DNA of 64,000 bases, taken from the NCBI RefSeq assembly GCF_000756815.1, contig NZ_CCVW01000001.1, positions 1,044,001 to 1,108,000 on the forward strand, read 5' to 3'. A program made the translations under genes and the position numbers. Positions 8,536 through 16,135 of the stretch are shown here, piece by piece; the stretch's first letter is position 1; every line of letters starts with the position of its first letter. The notes beneath the pieces were generated by a model. The model worked only from the letters and a program-made list of their open reading frames with translations, had not been told where the DNA came from and searched no databases. This stretch comes from Legionella massiliensis (GTDB lineage Bacteria; Pseudomonadota; Gammaproteobacteria; Legionellales; Legionellaceae).

Positions 8536-9492
8536 ATGGAAAGACCCAAAATAGGACTAGTACTTGGCAGCGGGTCAGCACGCGGCTGGGCACACATAGG
8601 CGTCATCCATGAGTTGGCAAACATGGGCATAAAACCAGATCTTGTTACAGGCTCATCCATAGGTGCTGTGGTCGCGGGGGCTTATGTATCAGGTCACCTC
8701 GACGAATTTGAAGAATGGATTTTCACACTTAGACGTGTGGATATTCTAAAATTATTAGATGTTCGCATAGCTGGTGGCGGTTTTATCCAGGGTAAACCTC
8801 TTATGATTGCCATCGAAAAACGAATTGGCAATCCTAATATCGAGGATCTGAAAGTTCCCTTTGGGTGTGTTGCAACATCGCTCTCGAATGGAAAAGAGCA
8901 CTGGTTGAGAGAAGGCTCCTTACTCGATGCTGTGCGAGCATCTATCGCTCTACCTGGAATTTTTGCACCTATTGCTTTAAAACAAGATATTATGCTGGAT
9001 GGTGGTCTAGTCAATCCTGTACCTATTTCACTAGCACGTGCTATGGGTGCCGATTACATCATTGCTGTTAATTTAAACAGTGATCTCGTCGGTAGACATT
9101 TCTCTTCACATCACAGCGATGTTGCAGCCGACAAACAAGAAAATAAAAAGAAATTGGAATATGCTGAAAAGAATGATCCAAACATTGCTAAGTGGGCGTC
9201 CATGTTGAAAGATAACTTCGATATTAGACTAGATTCATTTATTTCCTCACTGCGTAAAAAGAAAATCTTTGAACCAGGTCTCTTCGACGTGATCGCTGGA
9301 TCCATTAACATTATGCAGGATCGAATCACCAAGTCGCGCATGGCAGAGGATCCGCCCGACGTTCTCATCACACCGAAGCTTGGCTATATCGGTCTTATGG
9401 AATTCGATCGCGCTCAAGAAACTATTAGCGAAGGTCACGAAGCGACTCGTCGCATGAAAGTCAATCTGGAAAAGCTTAAGAATAAATCATAA
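8536..9492 (+). CDS. Patatin-like phospholipase of the RssA/YchK type
   Basis: 318 aa. The oxyanion loop G-S-G-S-A-R-G-W-A-H is at residues 11-20, the nucleophile elbow G-S-S-I-G at 39-43 (Ser41), and the catalytic Asp in D-G-G at 155-157, giving the Ser-Asp dyad of bacterial patatins. The length matches RssA-like proteins, which are cytosolic serine hydrolases of unclear physiological substrate. In Legionella several patatins are effectors, but this one lacks long extensions and looks like the housekeeping type. A gcgggg segment precedes the ATG. Confidence 0.85.
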   Translation: MERPKIGLVLGSGSARGWAHIGVIHELANMGIKPDLVTGSSIGAVVAGAYVSGHLDEFEEWIFTLRRVDILKLLDVRIAGGGFIQGKPLMIAIEKRIGNPNIEDLKVPFGCVATSLSNGKEHWLREGSLLDAVRASIALPGIFAPIALKQDIMLDGGLVNPVPISLARAMGADYIIAVNLNSDLVGRHFSSHHSDVAADKQENKKKLEYAEKNDPNIAKWASMLKDNFDIRLDSFISSLRKKKIFEPGLFDVIAGSINIMQDRITKSRMAEDPPDVLITPKLGYIGLMEFDRAQETISEGHEATRRMKVNLEKLKNKS

Positions 9493-9550
9493 TTTCTACT
9501 GCACAATTTGATTATTTATTTTGTATCATTGATTAGTGTAACTTTATCGT

Positions 9551-10651
9551 TTAGTTACTCTCCACCTTATTAACTAAAGACATATCCGTCTGCCCAAGTG
9601 TATACAGGTGGTTGAAATGTGCCTTTAAAGCAATCCTTAGTGTTGGATAACAATAATACTCCAACCCATATTCTTTAACGGTTTTCTGTACGATTCTTGC
9701 GATTTTAGGGTAATGAACGTGACAAATTGTTGGAAAAAAATGATGCTCTATTTGGTAATTTAAACCGCCAATAAACCAGGTTAATAGGCGGTTATTTGGT
9801 GAAAAATCGGAGGTGGTTTTTACTTGATGACTAGCCCAGTCATGTGCAATATTCCCACTGTTATCGGGTAATGGATAATCTGTATTTTCAATGACATGTG
9901 CGAGCTGGAATACAACCGCTAGAATGATTCCAGTTACAGCATGCATGACGATAAATCCTATTATCCACTGAAAAATATTAATATTTAGAATCATCATCGG
10001 TATAACAAGCATATAACTATAGTAAATAGCCTTTGAAATGATTAAAAACCTCAGCTCTTTCGTATATTGAGCTTTTGACTTAATTAGGCCCATTGAAAAA
10101 TATCGCTTTAGTTGGGCAAATTCTTTATGTAACACCCATATTAGAGTCGTCAAAGCGTACAAGAAAATGGCGTATAGGTGCTGAAATCTAAATATAGATT
10201 TTTGTTTATCATGAGGACAAAAACGCATAAACCCATAAGGGTTTAAATCCTCATCAACGTCATGAATATTTGTGAATCTATGATGAAGAACGTTATGCTG
10301 TAGCCGCCACCATATTGGATTACCACCTATTATCAGCACATATATTAACGTACCCCACCATTTATTAATCTTTGATGAGGAAGAAAACGATCCATGGATA
10401 CAGTCATGCATTACCCCCATACCCAAGCCCGCTATAGCTACTCCCATCGTTGCGGCAAGTAGAAGCATTGATATGGAATTAAGGTTATATGTTAATAAAA
10501 TACCATATGGGATAAATAGCAAAGCCAACAAAACAACACTTTTTATGACTATTTTTTTACCACCATATTTAGAGATACCTAAACGGCTAAAATAGTTATT
10601 TACTCTTTGTCTAAGTACACCATGCAGGTCTGCTTTAGGGAATTGAATCAT
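9551..10651 (-). CDS. Membrane fatty-acid desaturase
   Basis: 366 aa with the three His boxes of membrane front-end/acyl-lipid desaturases: H-D-C-I-H (82-86), H-N-V-L-H-H (119-124) and Q-I-E-H-H near residue 300. Four or more hydrophobic segments (about 36-60, 62-82, 150-170 and 205-255) place the di-iron centre on the cytoplasmic face. It introduces double bonds into membrane acyl chains, typically in response to cold. It lies downstream of an RRM protein gene and near two cold-shock genes, which supports a role in low-temperature adaptation. Regiospecificity cannot be read from sequence. Confidence 0.85.
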   Translation of the reverse strand: MIQFPKADLHGVLRQRVNNYFSRLGISKYGGKKIVIKSVVLLALLFIPYGILLTYNLNSISMLLLAATMGVAIAGLGMGVMHDCIHGSFSSSSKINKWWGTLIYVLIIGGNPIWWRLQHNVLHHRFTNIHDVDEDLNPYGFMRFCPHDKQKSIFRFQHLYAIFLYALTTLIWVLHKEFAQLKRYFSMGLIKSKAQYTKELRFLIISKAIYYSYMLVIPMMILNINIFQWIIGFIVMHAVTGIILAVVFQLAHVIENTDYPLPDNSGNIAHDWASHQVKTTSDFSPNNRLLTWFIGGLNYQIEHHFFPTICHVHYPKIARIVQKTVKEYGLEYYCYPTLRIALKAHFNHLYTLGQTDMSLVNKVESN

Positions 10652-10741
10652 AGTTTAACACTTATATTTTGACAAACGATTTCATTTGAACCAGTTTTTA
10701 CCTGAGTGTCAACATATTTAATAAAGATAGAGTATTACTCT

Positions 10742-11020
10742 TTACCATCGGTTTTGGTTACCTCGAAAATTCTCTTTTTTTCTTGCTGCGCTGACCCGGA
10801 TAGTTCTTTCTTTTAGTTCCATTCCATCCATATTTAAAGCTTTTACGGCACTTGAATTGGATGAAAAAGTAATAAATGCAAAGCCTTTTGATTCACCAGT
10901 ATATCTATCAATGATAATTTTAATATCATCAATAGAACCAAATTCTGAAAATGCCTCTATGAGCTCTGTTTCAGTTGTACACGATGATAAAGAACCGACA
11001 TATATTTTATTTTGTTTCGT
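10742..11020 (-). CDS. RRM-type RNA-binding protein, apparent ACG start codon
   Basis: An uninterrupted 92-codon frame encodes a single RNA recognition motif: RNP2 K-I-Y-V-G-S-L at residues 5-11 and RNP1 K-G-F-A-F-I-T-F in the middle, with a basic tail ending N-Q-N-R-W. No ATG, GTG or TTG exists before the domain. The codon placed correctly, 7 bases after aagg, is ACG (11018-11020); in-frame ATT and GTT precede it. Either translation starts at a rare codon or the start was lost by one ATG-to-ACG change while the frame stayed intact. Such small RRM proteins are RNA chaperones often induced by cold. Confidence 0.75.
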   Translation of the reverse strand, partial: TKQNKIYVGSLSSCTTETELIEAFSEFGSIDDIKIIIDRYTGESKGFAFITFSSNSSAVKALNMDGMELKERTIRVSAARKKENFRGNQNRW

Positions 11021-11070
11021 AATAACACCTTATGATTATTGGAGTGAAGAAAGGCGATGAAAATCCCATC

Positions 11071-11289
11071 CTAAACATATTCAGGGGTGTTTTTTGCATT
11101 AGCCTTTACGGTGGTTAAGAAGGTTTGGCGGCCTTGTTTATCAGAGTATGAATTAATTCCAATTAACTTTTGATTACATGAATTGCATAATCTGTAGTAG
11201 ATAAACTTTCCTTCGTTCGTTTTGTATTGTCCTTGTAAGGAAAAACTATCAGAAGTTTGTAAACAGTAATGGCATATTTTAGGGCTCAT
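11071..11289 (-). CDS. Small zinc-ribbon protein
   Basis: 72 aa with C-x2-C near the N-terminus (C-H-Y-C) and a second C-x2-C (C-N-S-C), consistent with a four-cysteine zinc ribbon. The rest is polar with no membrane segment. Function is unknown. It lies 50 bp upstream of the RRM gene on the same strand, so the two may be one transcript, suggesting an RNA-linked role. agga is 6 bases before the ATG. Confidence 0.6.
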   Translation of the reverse strand: MSPKICHYCLQTSDSFSLQGQYKTNEGKFIYYRLCNSCNQKLIGINSYSDKQGRQTFLTTVKANAKNTPEYV

Positions 11290-11894
11290 AACATTCCTAC
11301 CTTAACAGTCAGCTTCGAGTCAAAATGACTAAAAGGTAAGTGATTGCCTCATAATTATGAAAATTGAATCACATGTAATAGGCAAGTAAAAAAGAAGGGT
11401 GGATACAAAAATTTTTATCCACTTGGTTTAATTATATCATATTTCTAATATAAATAGTATTTGTCAATGAGTAAAAGGGGCATCTGCTGAAAATCTGAAT
11501 TGTCCGGATGAAGTGCTGAAGCGACAATTTCTGAAGTCGAGTTGCATCGAATACTTAAAAAAGAAAAATGCAAACAATACGCCTTCCTTAAAACAATTAT
11601 ATGAGCTAGCAGACTAATTGCGACCAAAATAATGTTAAATTTCAATTTAAAAAAAATTACGCAAAACCCATTTTTGAAACCATTGTAACGACCTCCCTCA
11701 GTATAAATATAATTTGCTATATTCAAATATAGGTGTTAATGTGCTTCTATGGCTTGAGAGAAAGCCGGTTTTGCACATTACTAATTCCACGTTGTTTACC
11801 TAATTTACGCGCTATTATCAATAAAACTATCTTTTTCATCTTCCTAAACAGCTTAATATTTAAGCATATTTATAATTTTTTTCAGGTATATGTT

Positions 11895-12104
11895 ATGTCA
11901 AAAACAACAGCTGGTACGGTTAAATGGTTTAATGAGTCTAAAGGTTTTGGTTTTATTGAACAAAGTACGGGGCCAGATGTTTTCGCCCATTTTAGCTCTA
12001 TAGTAAGTAGTGGCTTTAAAACATTAACAGAAGGTCAACGTGTAGAGTTCGTCGTAACTCAAGGTCAAAAAGGCCCTCAAGCTGAACAAATCGTTTGCTT
12101 ATAA
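11895..12104 (+). CDS. Cold-shock protein (CspA family)
   Basis: 69 aa, a complete cold-shock domain: G-T-V-K-W-F-N at the start, RNP1 K-G-F-G-F-I, RNP2 V-F-A-H-F, then V-E-F-V-V and the final G-P-Q-A-E-Q-I-V. It binds single-stranded nucleic acid as an RNA chaperone. I chose the internal ATG at 11895 because it gives the exact family length; the open frame extends upstream without homology. The upstream region is long and AT-rich, like the structured leaders of cold-induced csp mRNAs. Confidence 0.9.
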   Translation: MSKTTAGTVKWFNESKGFGFIEQSTGPDVFAHFSSIVSSGFKTLTEGQRVEFVVTQGQKGPQAEQIVCL

Positions 12105-12135
12105 TTTTTTATAGTAACAAGCAACCTAGTGTCGT

Positions 12136-12161
12136 GAGCCCTGATGAAAAACGGGGCTTTA
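12136..12161 (+). terminator. Likely terminator after first cold-shock gene
   Basis: agccc and gggct form a GC-rich 5-bp stem around a tgatgaaaaacg loop, followed by ttaaa, about 30 bp after the stop codon. A weak rho-independent terminator or attenuator. Confidence 0.45.
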
Positions 12162-12401
12162 AACGATTTACTTTCGCACAAAATTTCTTTTCATCGCCTC
12201 TTAATCCTATAGCAATGAGTTGAATATTTTTTGTGTGGTAGTCATCTTATTGGGGTTACTGTATGGCGATTATGAATCTATGTTAGAAAGAAAATCTATT
12301 GAAACTGTTCTCTAACTATTCATTTTATCTTAAATTTTATTTGTATATATTTATTTTTAGCCAGTTTAGTCACTCCATCCTATAAGTATAAGGATAATAT
12401 T
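12162..12401 (+). promoter_or_regulatory. Long leader of the second cold-shock gene
   Basis: Some 240 bases without a gene separate the first terminator from the second cold-shock ATG. Long A/T-rich leaders are typical of cspA-family messages, where they act as RNA thermosensors. No cold-box consensus was confirmed by eye. aagga lies about 7 bases before the ATG. Confidence 0.35.
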
Positions 12402-12704
12402 ATGTCAAATATAAAGACAGGAACTGTTAAGTGGTTTAGCAAATCGAAAGGTTTTGGTTTTATTAAGCAGGACTCAGGAGCAGACGTATTTGCTCACTTT
12501 TCCTCGATCATAACCGATGGTTTTAAAACTCTTATTGAGGGGCAGAAAGTAGAGTTTGTTGTAATCGCTGGAGATAAGGGGCCTCAAGCAGATAATATAG
12601 TTATAAGAAATTCATTAAGTAGTCCTCGCTATCCTTCTGCCAATGGGAGCTACTTCTCTAGGGCTCAAATGTATTTAAGACGATTTTTCAATATGTCTAA
12701 CTAA
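12402..12704 (+). CDS. Cold-shock protein with 30-residue C-terminal extension
   Basis: 100 aa. Residues 1-68 form a cold-shock domain nearly parallel to the upstream paralogue (T-V-K-W-F-S, K-G-F-G-F-I, V-F-A-H-F). Unlike the 69-aa sister it continues with a Ser/Arg-rich tail ending Y-L-R-R-F-F-N-M. The tail may add RNA contacts or may be read-through of a lost stop. The two paralogues probably arose by tandem duplication. Confidence 0.85.
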   Translation: MSNIKTGTVKWFSKSKGFGFIKQDSGADVFAHFSSIITDGFKTLIEGQKVEFVVIAGDKGPQADNIVIRNSLSSPRYPSANGSYFSRAQMYLRRFFNMSN

Positions 12705-12838
12705 TAGCAACTTAATCGCTATTTTTAAAAAATAGAAATGCTATGAAGTAATAGTATGGACCCTGCCACTTTAACGAGGCTTCATAAAGAGCCAGAATGA
12801 GAGTGTTTAGTTTCATTCAAAAAAGTGGAGGATCCATA

Positions 12839-13864
12839 ATGAATAATATTAAAGTATTAGGAATAGATTTAGCAAAAAATGTTTTCCAGCTTCATGGTAC
12901 AGACAGTAATGGAAAAGGTGTTTTGCGTAAACGATTGAGTCGTGAAAAACTAGTTGAATTTATGGCAAATTTATCACCCTGTCTTGTTGGCGTTGAAGCC
13001 TGTGGAGGAGCTCATTATTGGTCTCGATTATTTGTTGAAATGGGCCATACAGTAAAAATGATGTCACCACAATTTGTAAAACCTTATGTAAAGTCCAATA
13101 AAAATGATGCAAAGGATGCTGAGGCAATATCGGAGGCTGTAACACGGCCGACAATGCGTTTTGTACCAATAAAGAATATGACACAACAGGATGTATTATT
13201 ACTCCACCGAGCTAAAGAGCTTGCGGTCAAACAAAGAACCGCTCAAGCGAATCAAATTCGTGGTTTTTTAGCAGAATATGGAATTATTATTGCTCAAGGT
13301 ATTCAGCGTCTTGTGCAACTACCTGAAATACTAGATGCTAATGAAGATAAGATAAGCTCATGTTCAAAGAAAATATTTTTACAGTTACACGAACAACTTA
13401 AACTTTATGATGAGCAGGCCAAGTACTACGATAAAGAGATACGTGAACAAGCAAAAACTGATCCCCGCTGTGTAGCAATTCAAAGCATAGAAGGCATTGG
13501 ACCTATAACAGCCTCGGCAATAGTAGCTACAATTGGTGATCCCACTGTTTTTAAAAATGGCAGAGAGGTAGCTGCCTGGCTGGGTTTAGTGCCTCGACAG
13601 AATTCCAGTGGCAACAAGATTGTTTTAGGCTCTATCACAAAAAGAGGAGATCGTTATATAAGGACATTGCTGATTCATGGCGCACGCACAGTCATAAAAA
13701 CATGCGGGAACAAAAAGGATAAAAAAAGCCAGTGGGTAATAGAGAAAAAGCTTCGTATTGGTTTTAACAAAACGGCAGTAGCATTAGCCAATAAAAATGC
13801 ACGTACAATTTGGGCGATGTTGGCGACAGGCGAGTCTTATCGTAAGCCATTGGCAATTGCATAA
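12839..13864 (+). CDS. IS110/IS1111-family DEDD transposase
   Basis: 341 aa from the ATG at 12839, which is preceded by gtggaggatcc. The N-terminal RuvC-like DEDD domain shows G-I-D-L-A-K-N, V-G-V-E-A-C and K-N-D-A-K-D-A-E; the C-terminal Transposase_20 domain shows S-I-E-G-I-G-P-I-T-A, A-A-W-L-G-L-V-P, then S-G-N-K and T-K-R-G-D. The Ser within the second domain is the likely nucleophile region. It looks intact. In this family target and donor choice is guided by a non-coding RNA made from the same element. Confidence 0.92.
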   Translation: MNNIKVLGIDLAKNVFQLHGTDSNGKGVLRKRLSREKLVEFMANLSPCLVGVEACGGAHYWSRLFVEMGHTVKMMSPQFVKPYVKSNKNDAKDAEAISEAVTRPTMRFVPIKNMTQQDVLLLHRAKELAVKQRTAQANQIRGFLAEYGIIIAQGIQRLVQLPEILDANEDKISSCSKKIFLQLHEQLKLYDEQAKYYDKEIREQAKTDPRCVAIQSIEGIGPITASAIVATIGDPTVFKNGREVAAWLGLVPRQNSSGNKIVLGSITKRGDRYIRTLLIHGARTVIKTCGNKKDKKSQWVIEKKLRIGFNKTAVALANKNARTIWAMLATGESYRKPLAIA

Positions 13865-14205
13865 TGAACTCATAAATAAAATTTATTAATCAAATTATAG
13901 TTTCACTTAATATTACTGAATGTAAAAAGTACATTCAGCAATATTAAGCGATGTAAGTAAAACAAGAAGTTACTTTGTTCTGGAGATTGCTAAAGGTAGA
14001 CAAAATTGATAGCAAAATAGGTAAGACCAGCTCTTTCAAAACCTGTATTAGACCAAGATCGTTTTCAAGATCGTTGACGTGATGAGGAGAAAGAGCGCGA
14101 ATACTATCAGGGTTAGAGTGATTTATAACACTTATTAAAAACCGAATATATGACTGCATCTCAACCTATTTTTGTTAAAAATTGAAATTTACCTCTTGCG
14201 GTGCC
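13865..14205 (+). ncRNA. Candidate seekRNA/bridge RNA region of the IS1111 element
   Basis: IS1111-type elements encode their guide RNA between the transposase stop and the right end, and this 341-bp interval has no plausible gene. It begins with a strong imperfect hairpin at about 13906-13944 (ctgaatgt / acattcag flanked by taatatt / aatatta), which could be the first stem. The exact RNA ends and guide loops were not determined. The assignment rests on element architecture plus the hairpin. Confidence 0.5.
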
Positions 14206-14348
14206 TGGCAGGGTCCATATATGGTCTAATAGATCTATTAAACCGCTTCATTATCCATTAGGCTTTTTGCTTGACGACATGCCAAGAATTTCGGCTCTGT
14301 CGAAAATTTTTTGGATAATTGACGCTGCCCTGTCTACTTCTAACATCT

Positions 14349-14379
14349 CAAATGCTCCTCAATTTTTTTGGAGCATTTG
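14349..14379. terminator. 10-bp perfect hairpin
   Basis: caaatgctcc and ggagcatttg form a perfect stem with an 11-base loop containing a T-run. It lies 46 bp after the stop codon of the minus-strand HAD gene. It may be its terminator, although the T-run sits in the loop rather than after the stem. Confidence 0.4.
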
Positions 14380-14424
14380 ATCATGACGCACTCTTTAATT
14401 CAATTCATATTTCGTGGGGATACA

Positions 14425-15447
14425 TCAGTTCCGGAACCATAAACAAGATCTATCTTGTTGTTCTTCCTGGGAATCTTTTATTGTCTTAATTTCATCACCA
14501 ATAATTTCCTTCAATCGACCTTGTTTTAGCGCCTGCATTTCATCTTCCGTCATCACTTCGCCATCGTCACCTTGCAAGATTTTAATTGCTTTTTTTGCAG
14601 CAGAAATCTTTGTTGTGGCACTATTTATGGGTGTAAAGATTTCAGCCCATTTGCTTTTATACTCAGACTTTGATGTTTGTCGCTCTCTTTCACGGTCGAC
14701 GATATATTGGTTCAATTTTGCAATAGGATCATTTTCTAATTGTTTTTTAATTTCAGGATCGCGCGGATCGGCTTCATTACCATATTTTTCTTTAAACTTG
14801 GTGAGGGGGCAGCTATAGGAACCTGAGACAATCATGCAGGTCGGCTTATTGGGAAAATCAGTATCAATAACCTCTTTGAGGTTTCTCTGGCTATCATCAT
14901 AATAGTCAATAACAAAATCGCTTGTGCCCATTAATTGGGGTAAATGATTTATAAGCTCCTGGCATTGTTCAACTTTTCCTTGAGGGTAAAAGTCACCAGG
15001 GCTTTTTCTCTCATCCTGCCCCAAAGCCGCCCTAATTTTTTCAACTTCTGTGCGTACTTCAAGATTAAAACTTGCAATGTCGACTTGATCACCCTTTGAG
15101 CTAGCCTCTTCTTTTAAGCGCTCTTCAAAATCTTTCAAGCGGCTCTCATAATACTCAGTAGGGTTACCGAAAAAGCGATCAACAGAGGTAGATACCTTTA
15201 TTGGTTTGCCTAAAATAGTGCTAAGTGCCTGAACAGCATCGGGGGTATTGATTATCTCTTCTTTTGCAGGTACTTGTTCCGCTAAGATATATGGGCGAGA
15301 AACTTGTCCTACTTGCAAAAATTTGCTTCGTTGGGTAAACAAGATAACTTCGTCATAAGCTTTCAGTTGTTCCACTAAGGCCTGATTCAGCTTACCATTC
15401 TCAACCAAACAGCCATCAATATCTACAAAAGCGACTTTCTTAGGCAT
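14425..15447 (-). CDS. HAD-domain protein, candidate Dot/Icm effector
   Basis: 340 aa from the ATG at 15447, which has ggagg 6 bases upstream. The N-terminus shows HAD motif I, A-F-V-D-I-D-G-C-L-V (two Asp for phosphoryl transfer), followed by a motif-II-like I-L-F-T-Q-R-S. Between them and F-V-I-D-Y-Y-D-D-S (probable motif IV with acidic metal ligands) lies a Glu/Lys-rich insertion. The C-terminal third is helical and highly charged, ending close to a Glu/Gln-rich stretch, a pattern common in Legionella translocated substrates. Effector status is inference. The gene stands alone between the IS1111 and IS6 elements. Confidence 0.65.
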   Translation of the reverse strand: MPKKVAFVDIDGCLVENGKLNQALVEQLKAYDEVILFTQRSKFLQVGQVSRPYILAEQVPAKEEIINTPDAVQALSTILGKPIKVSTSVDRFFGNPTEYYESRLKDFEERLKEEASSKGDQVDIASFNLEVRTEVEKIRAALGQDERKSPGDFYPQGKVEQCQELINHLPQLMGTSDFVIDYYDDSQRNLKEVIDTDFPNKPTCMIVSGSYSCPLTKFKEKYGNEADPRDPEIKKQLENDPIAKLNQYIVDRERERQTSKSEYKSKWAEIFTPINSATTKISAAKKAIKILQGDDGEVMTEDEMQALKQGRLKEIIGDEIKTIKDSQEEQQDRSCLWFRN

Positions 15448-15639
15448 AAGGCCTCCTGACGGTTTCCTTATATTTGTTGTGTTTATTATAGGCAAGATTA
15501 TATTAAGAAATGATTAAGGGGCGCGACAAACAACGGAATTAAAAGATACTCGGGGTTTGGAGTCCAATGGAGCGGAAACGGGCTGCGTTGCAAAAAATTA
15601 ACTTTCCTATACTTACCTAATTAATGCTGGGGGTAAGAT

Positions 15640-16002
15640 ATGGATAAATACCAACCAAGGGATTTCAAATGGCGCCATTTTCATGGCGAAGTGATTATGC
15701 AATGCGTACGCTGGTACTGTAAATATGGAATCAGCTATCGTGATCTAGAAGAAATGATGAAGGAACGCGGGTTAGAAATAGCTCACACTACTGTGTATCG
15801 CTGGGTTCAGCACTATGCGCCAGAACTGAAGAAACGGCTGGAGTGGTATAAAAAGCGTTATTCCAACAGATGGCACCTGGATGAAACTTACATCAGGGTA
15901 AAAGGAGAATGGAAATACCTATACCGTGCAATTGATGAGCGAGGGAATACGATTGATTTCTACCTATCTGAAGTTTTGCTCAAAGTTTATGTAAATTTTT
16001 GA
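15640..16002 (+). pseudogene. IS6-family transposase, 3'-truncated
   Basis: The first 110 codons match the IS6/IS26 family: F-K-W-R-H-F, I-S-Y-R-D-L-E-E-M-M, T-V-Y-R-W-V, and W-H-L-D-E-T-Y-I with the first DDE aspartate. After Y-L-S-E the frame enters foreign sequence and stops, so the second Asp and the Glu are lost. Inactive. Confidence 0.85.
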
Positions 16003-16012
16003 ATGTAATTTA

Positions 16013-16050
16013 CACATGACCCTTTTTCGCTAAGGTCCCGGCCGGAGGTC
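16013..16050. repeat. 38-bp interspersed repeat, copy A
   Basis: The segment around ccctttttcgctaagg through ggccggaggtc recurs at 26229-26266 with about four changes. It is inside the IS6 remnant here and in an intergenic region there, so it is probably the end of another mobile element. Confidence 0.5.
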
Positions 16051-16135
16051 TATTAATAGGCAGTTTGGTTTATATAGCTGATTTATGTCTAAAATTTAGA
16101 TTCTAGCGTTCATAATATTTTTTGCAACGCAGCCT

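Larger units (their letters stand above)
12755..14219 (+). mobile_element. Complete IS110-family element, IS1111 subgroup
   Basis: The ends carry a 14-bp inverted repeat (tatggaccctgcca at 12755 and tggcagggtccata at 14206). Inverted repeats near the ends together with a DEDD transposase define the IS1111 subgroup of IS110. The element is about 1.46 kb with about 340 non-coding bases after the transposase. No target duplication is expected or seen. Exact tips may lie a few bases outside the repeats. Confidence 0.8.
15581..16134 (+). mobile_element. IS6-like element with internal deletion
   Basis: Perfect 18-bp terminal inverted repeats (ggctgcgttgcaaaaaat at 15581 and its complement at 16117-16134) bound a 554-bp segment. 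Intact IS6 members are about 800 bp. The left side holds the transposase start; near 15975-15985 the sequence changes to unrelated DNA that includes a 38-bp repeat found again at 26229. The right end touches the stop codon of the oxoamine synthase gene. Confidence 0.8.

Noticed and set aside
11445-11726. 93-codon minus-strand frame upstream of the cold-shock gene
   Set aside because: TTG start, low-complexity hydrophobic content and a strong ribosome site that leads to another, very short frame; coding is not supported.
13944-14159. 71-codon frame downstream of the IS1111 transposase
   Set aside because: It lies across the hairpin and guide-RNA region, with no homology or ribosome site.
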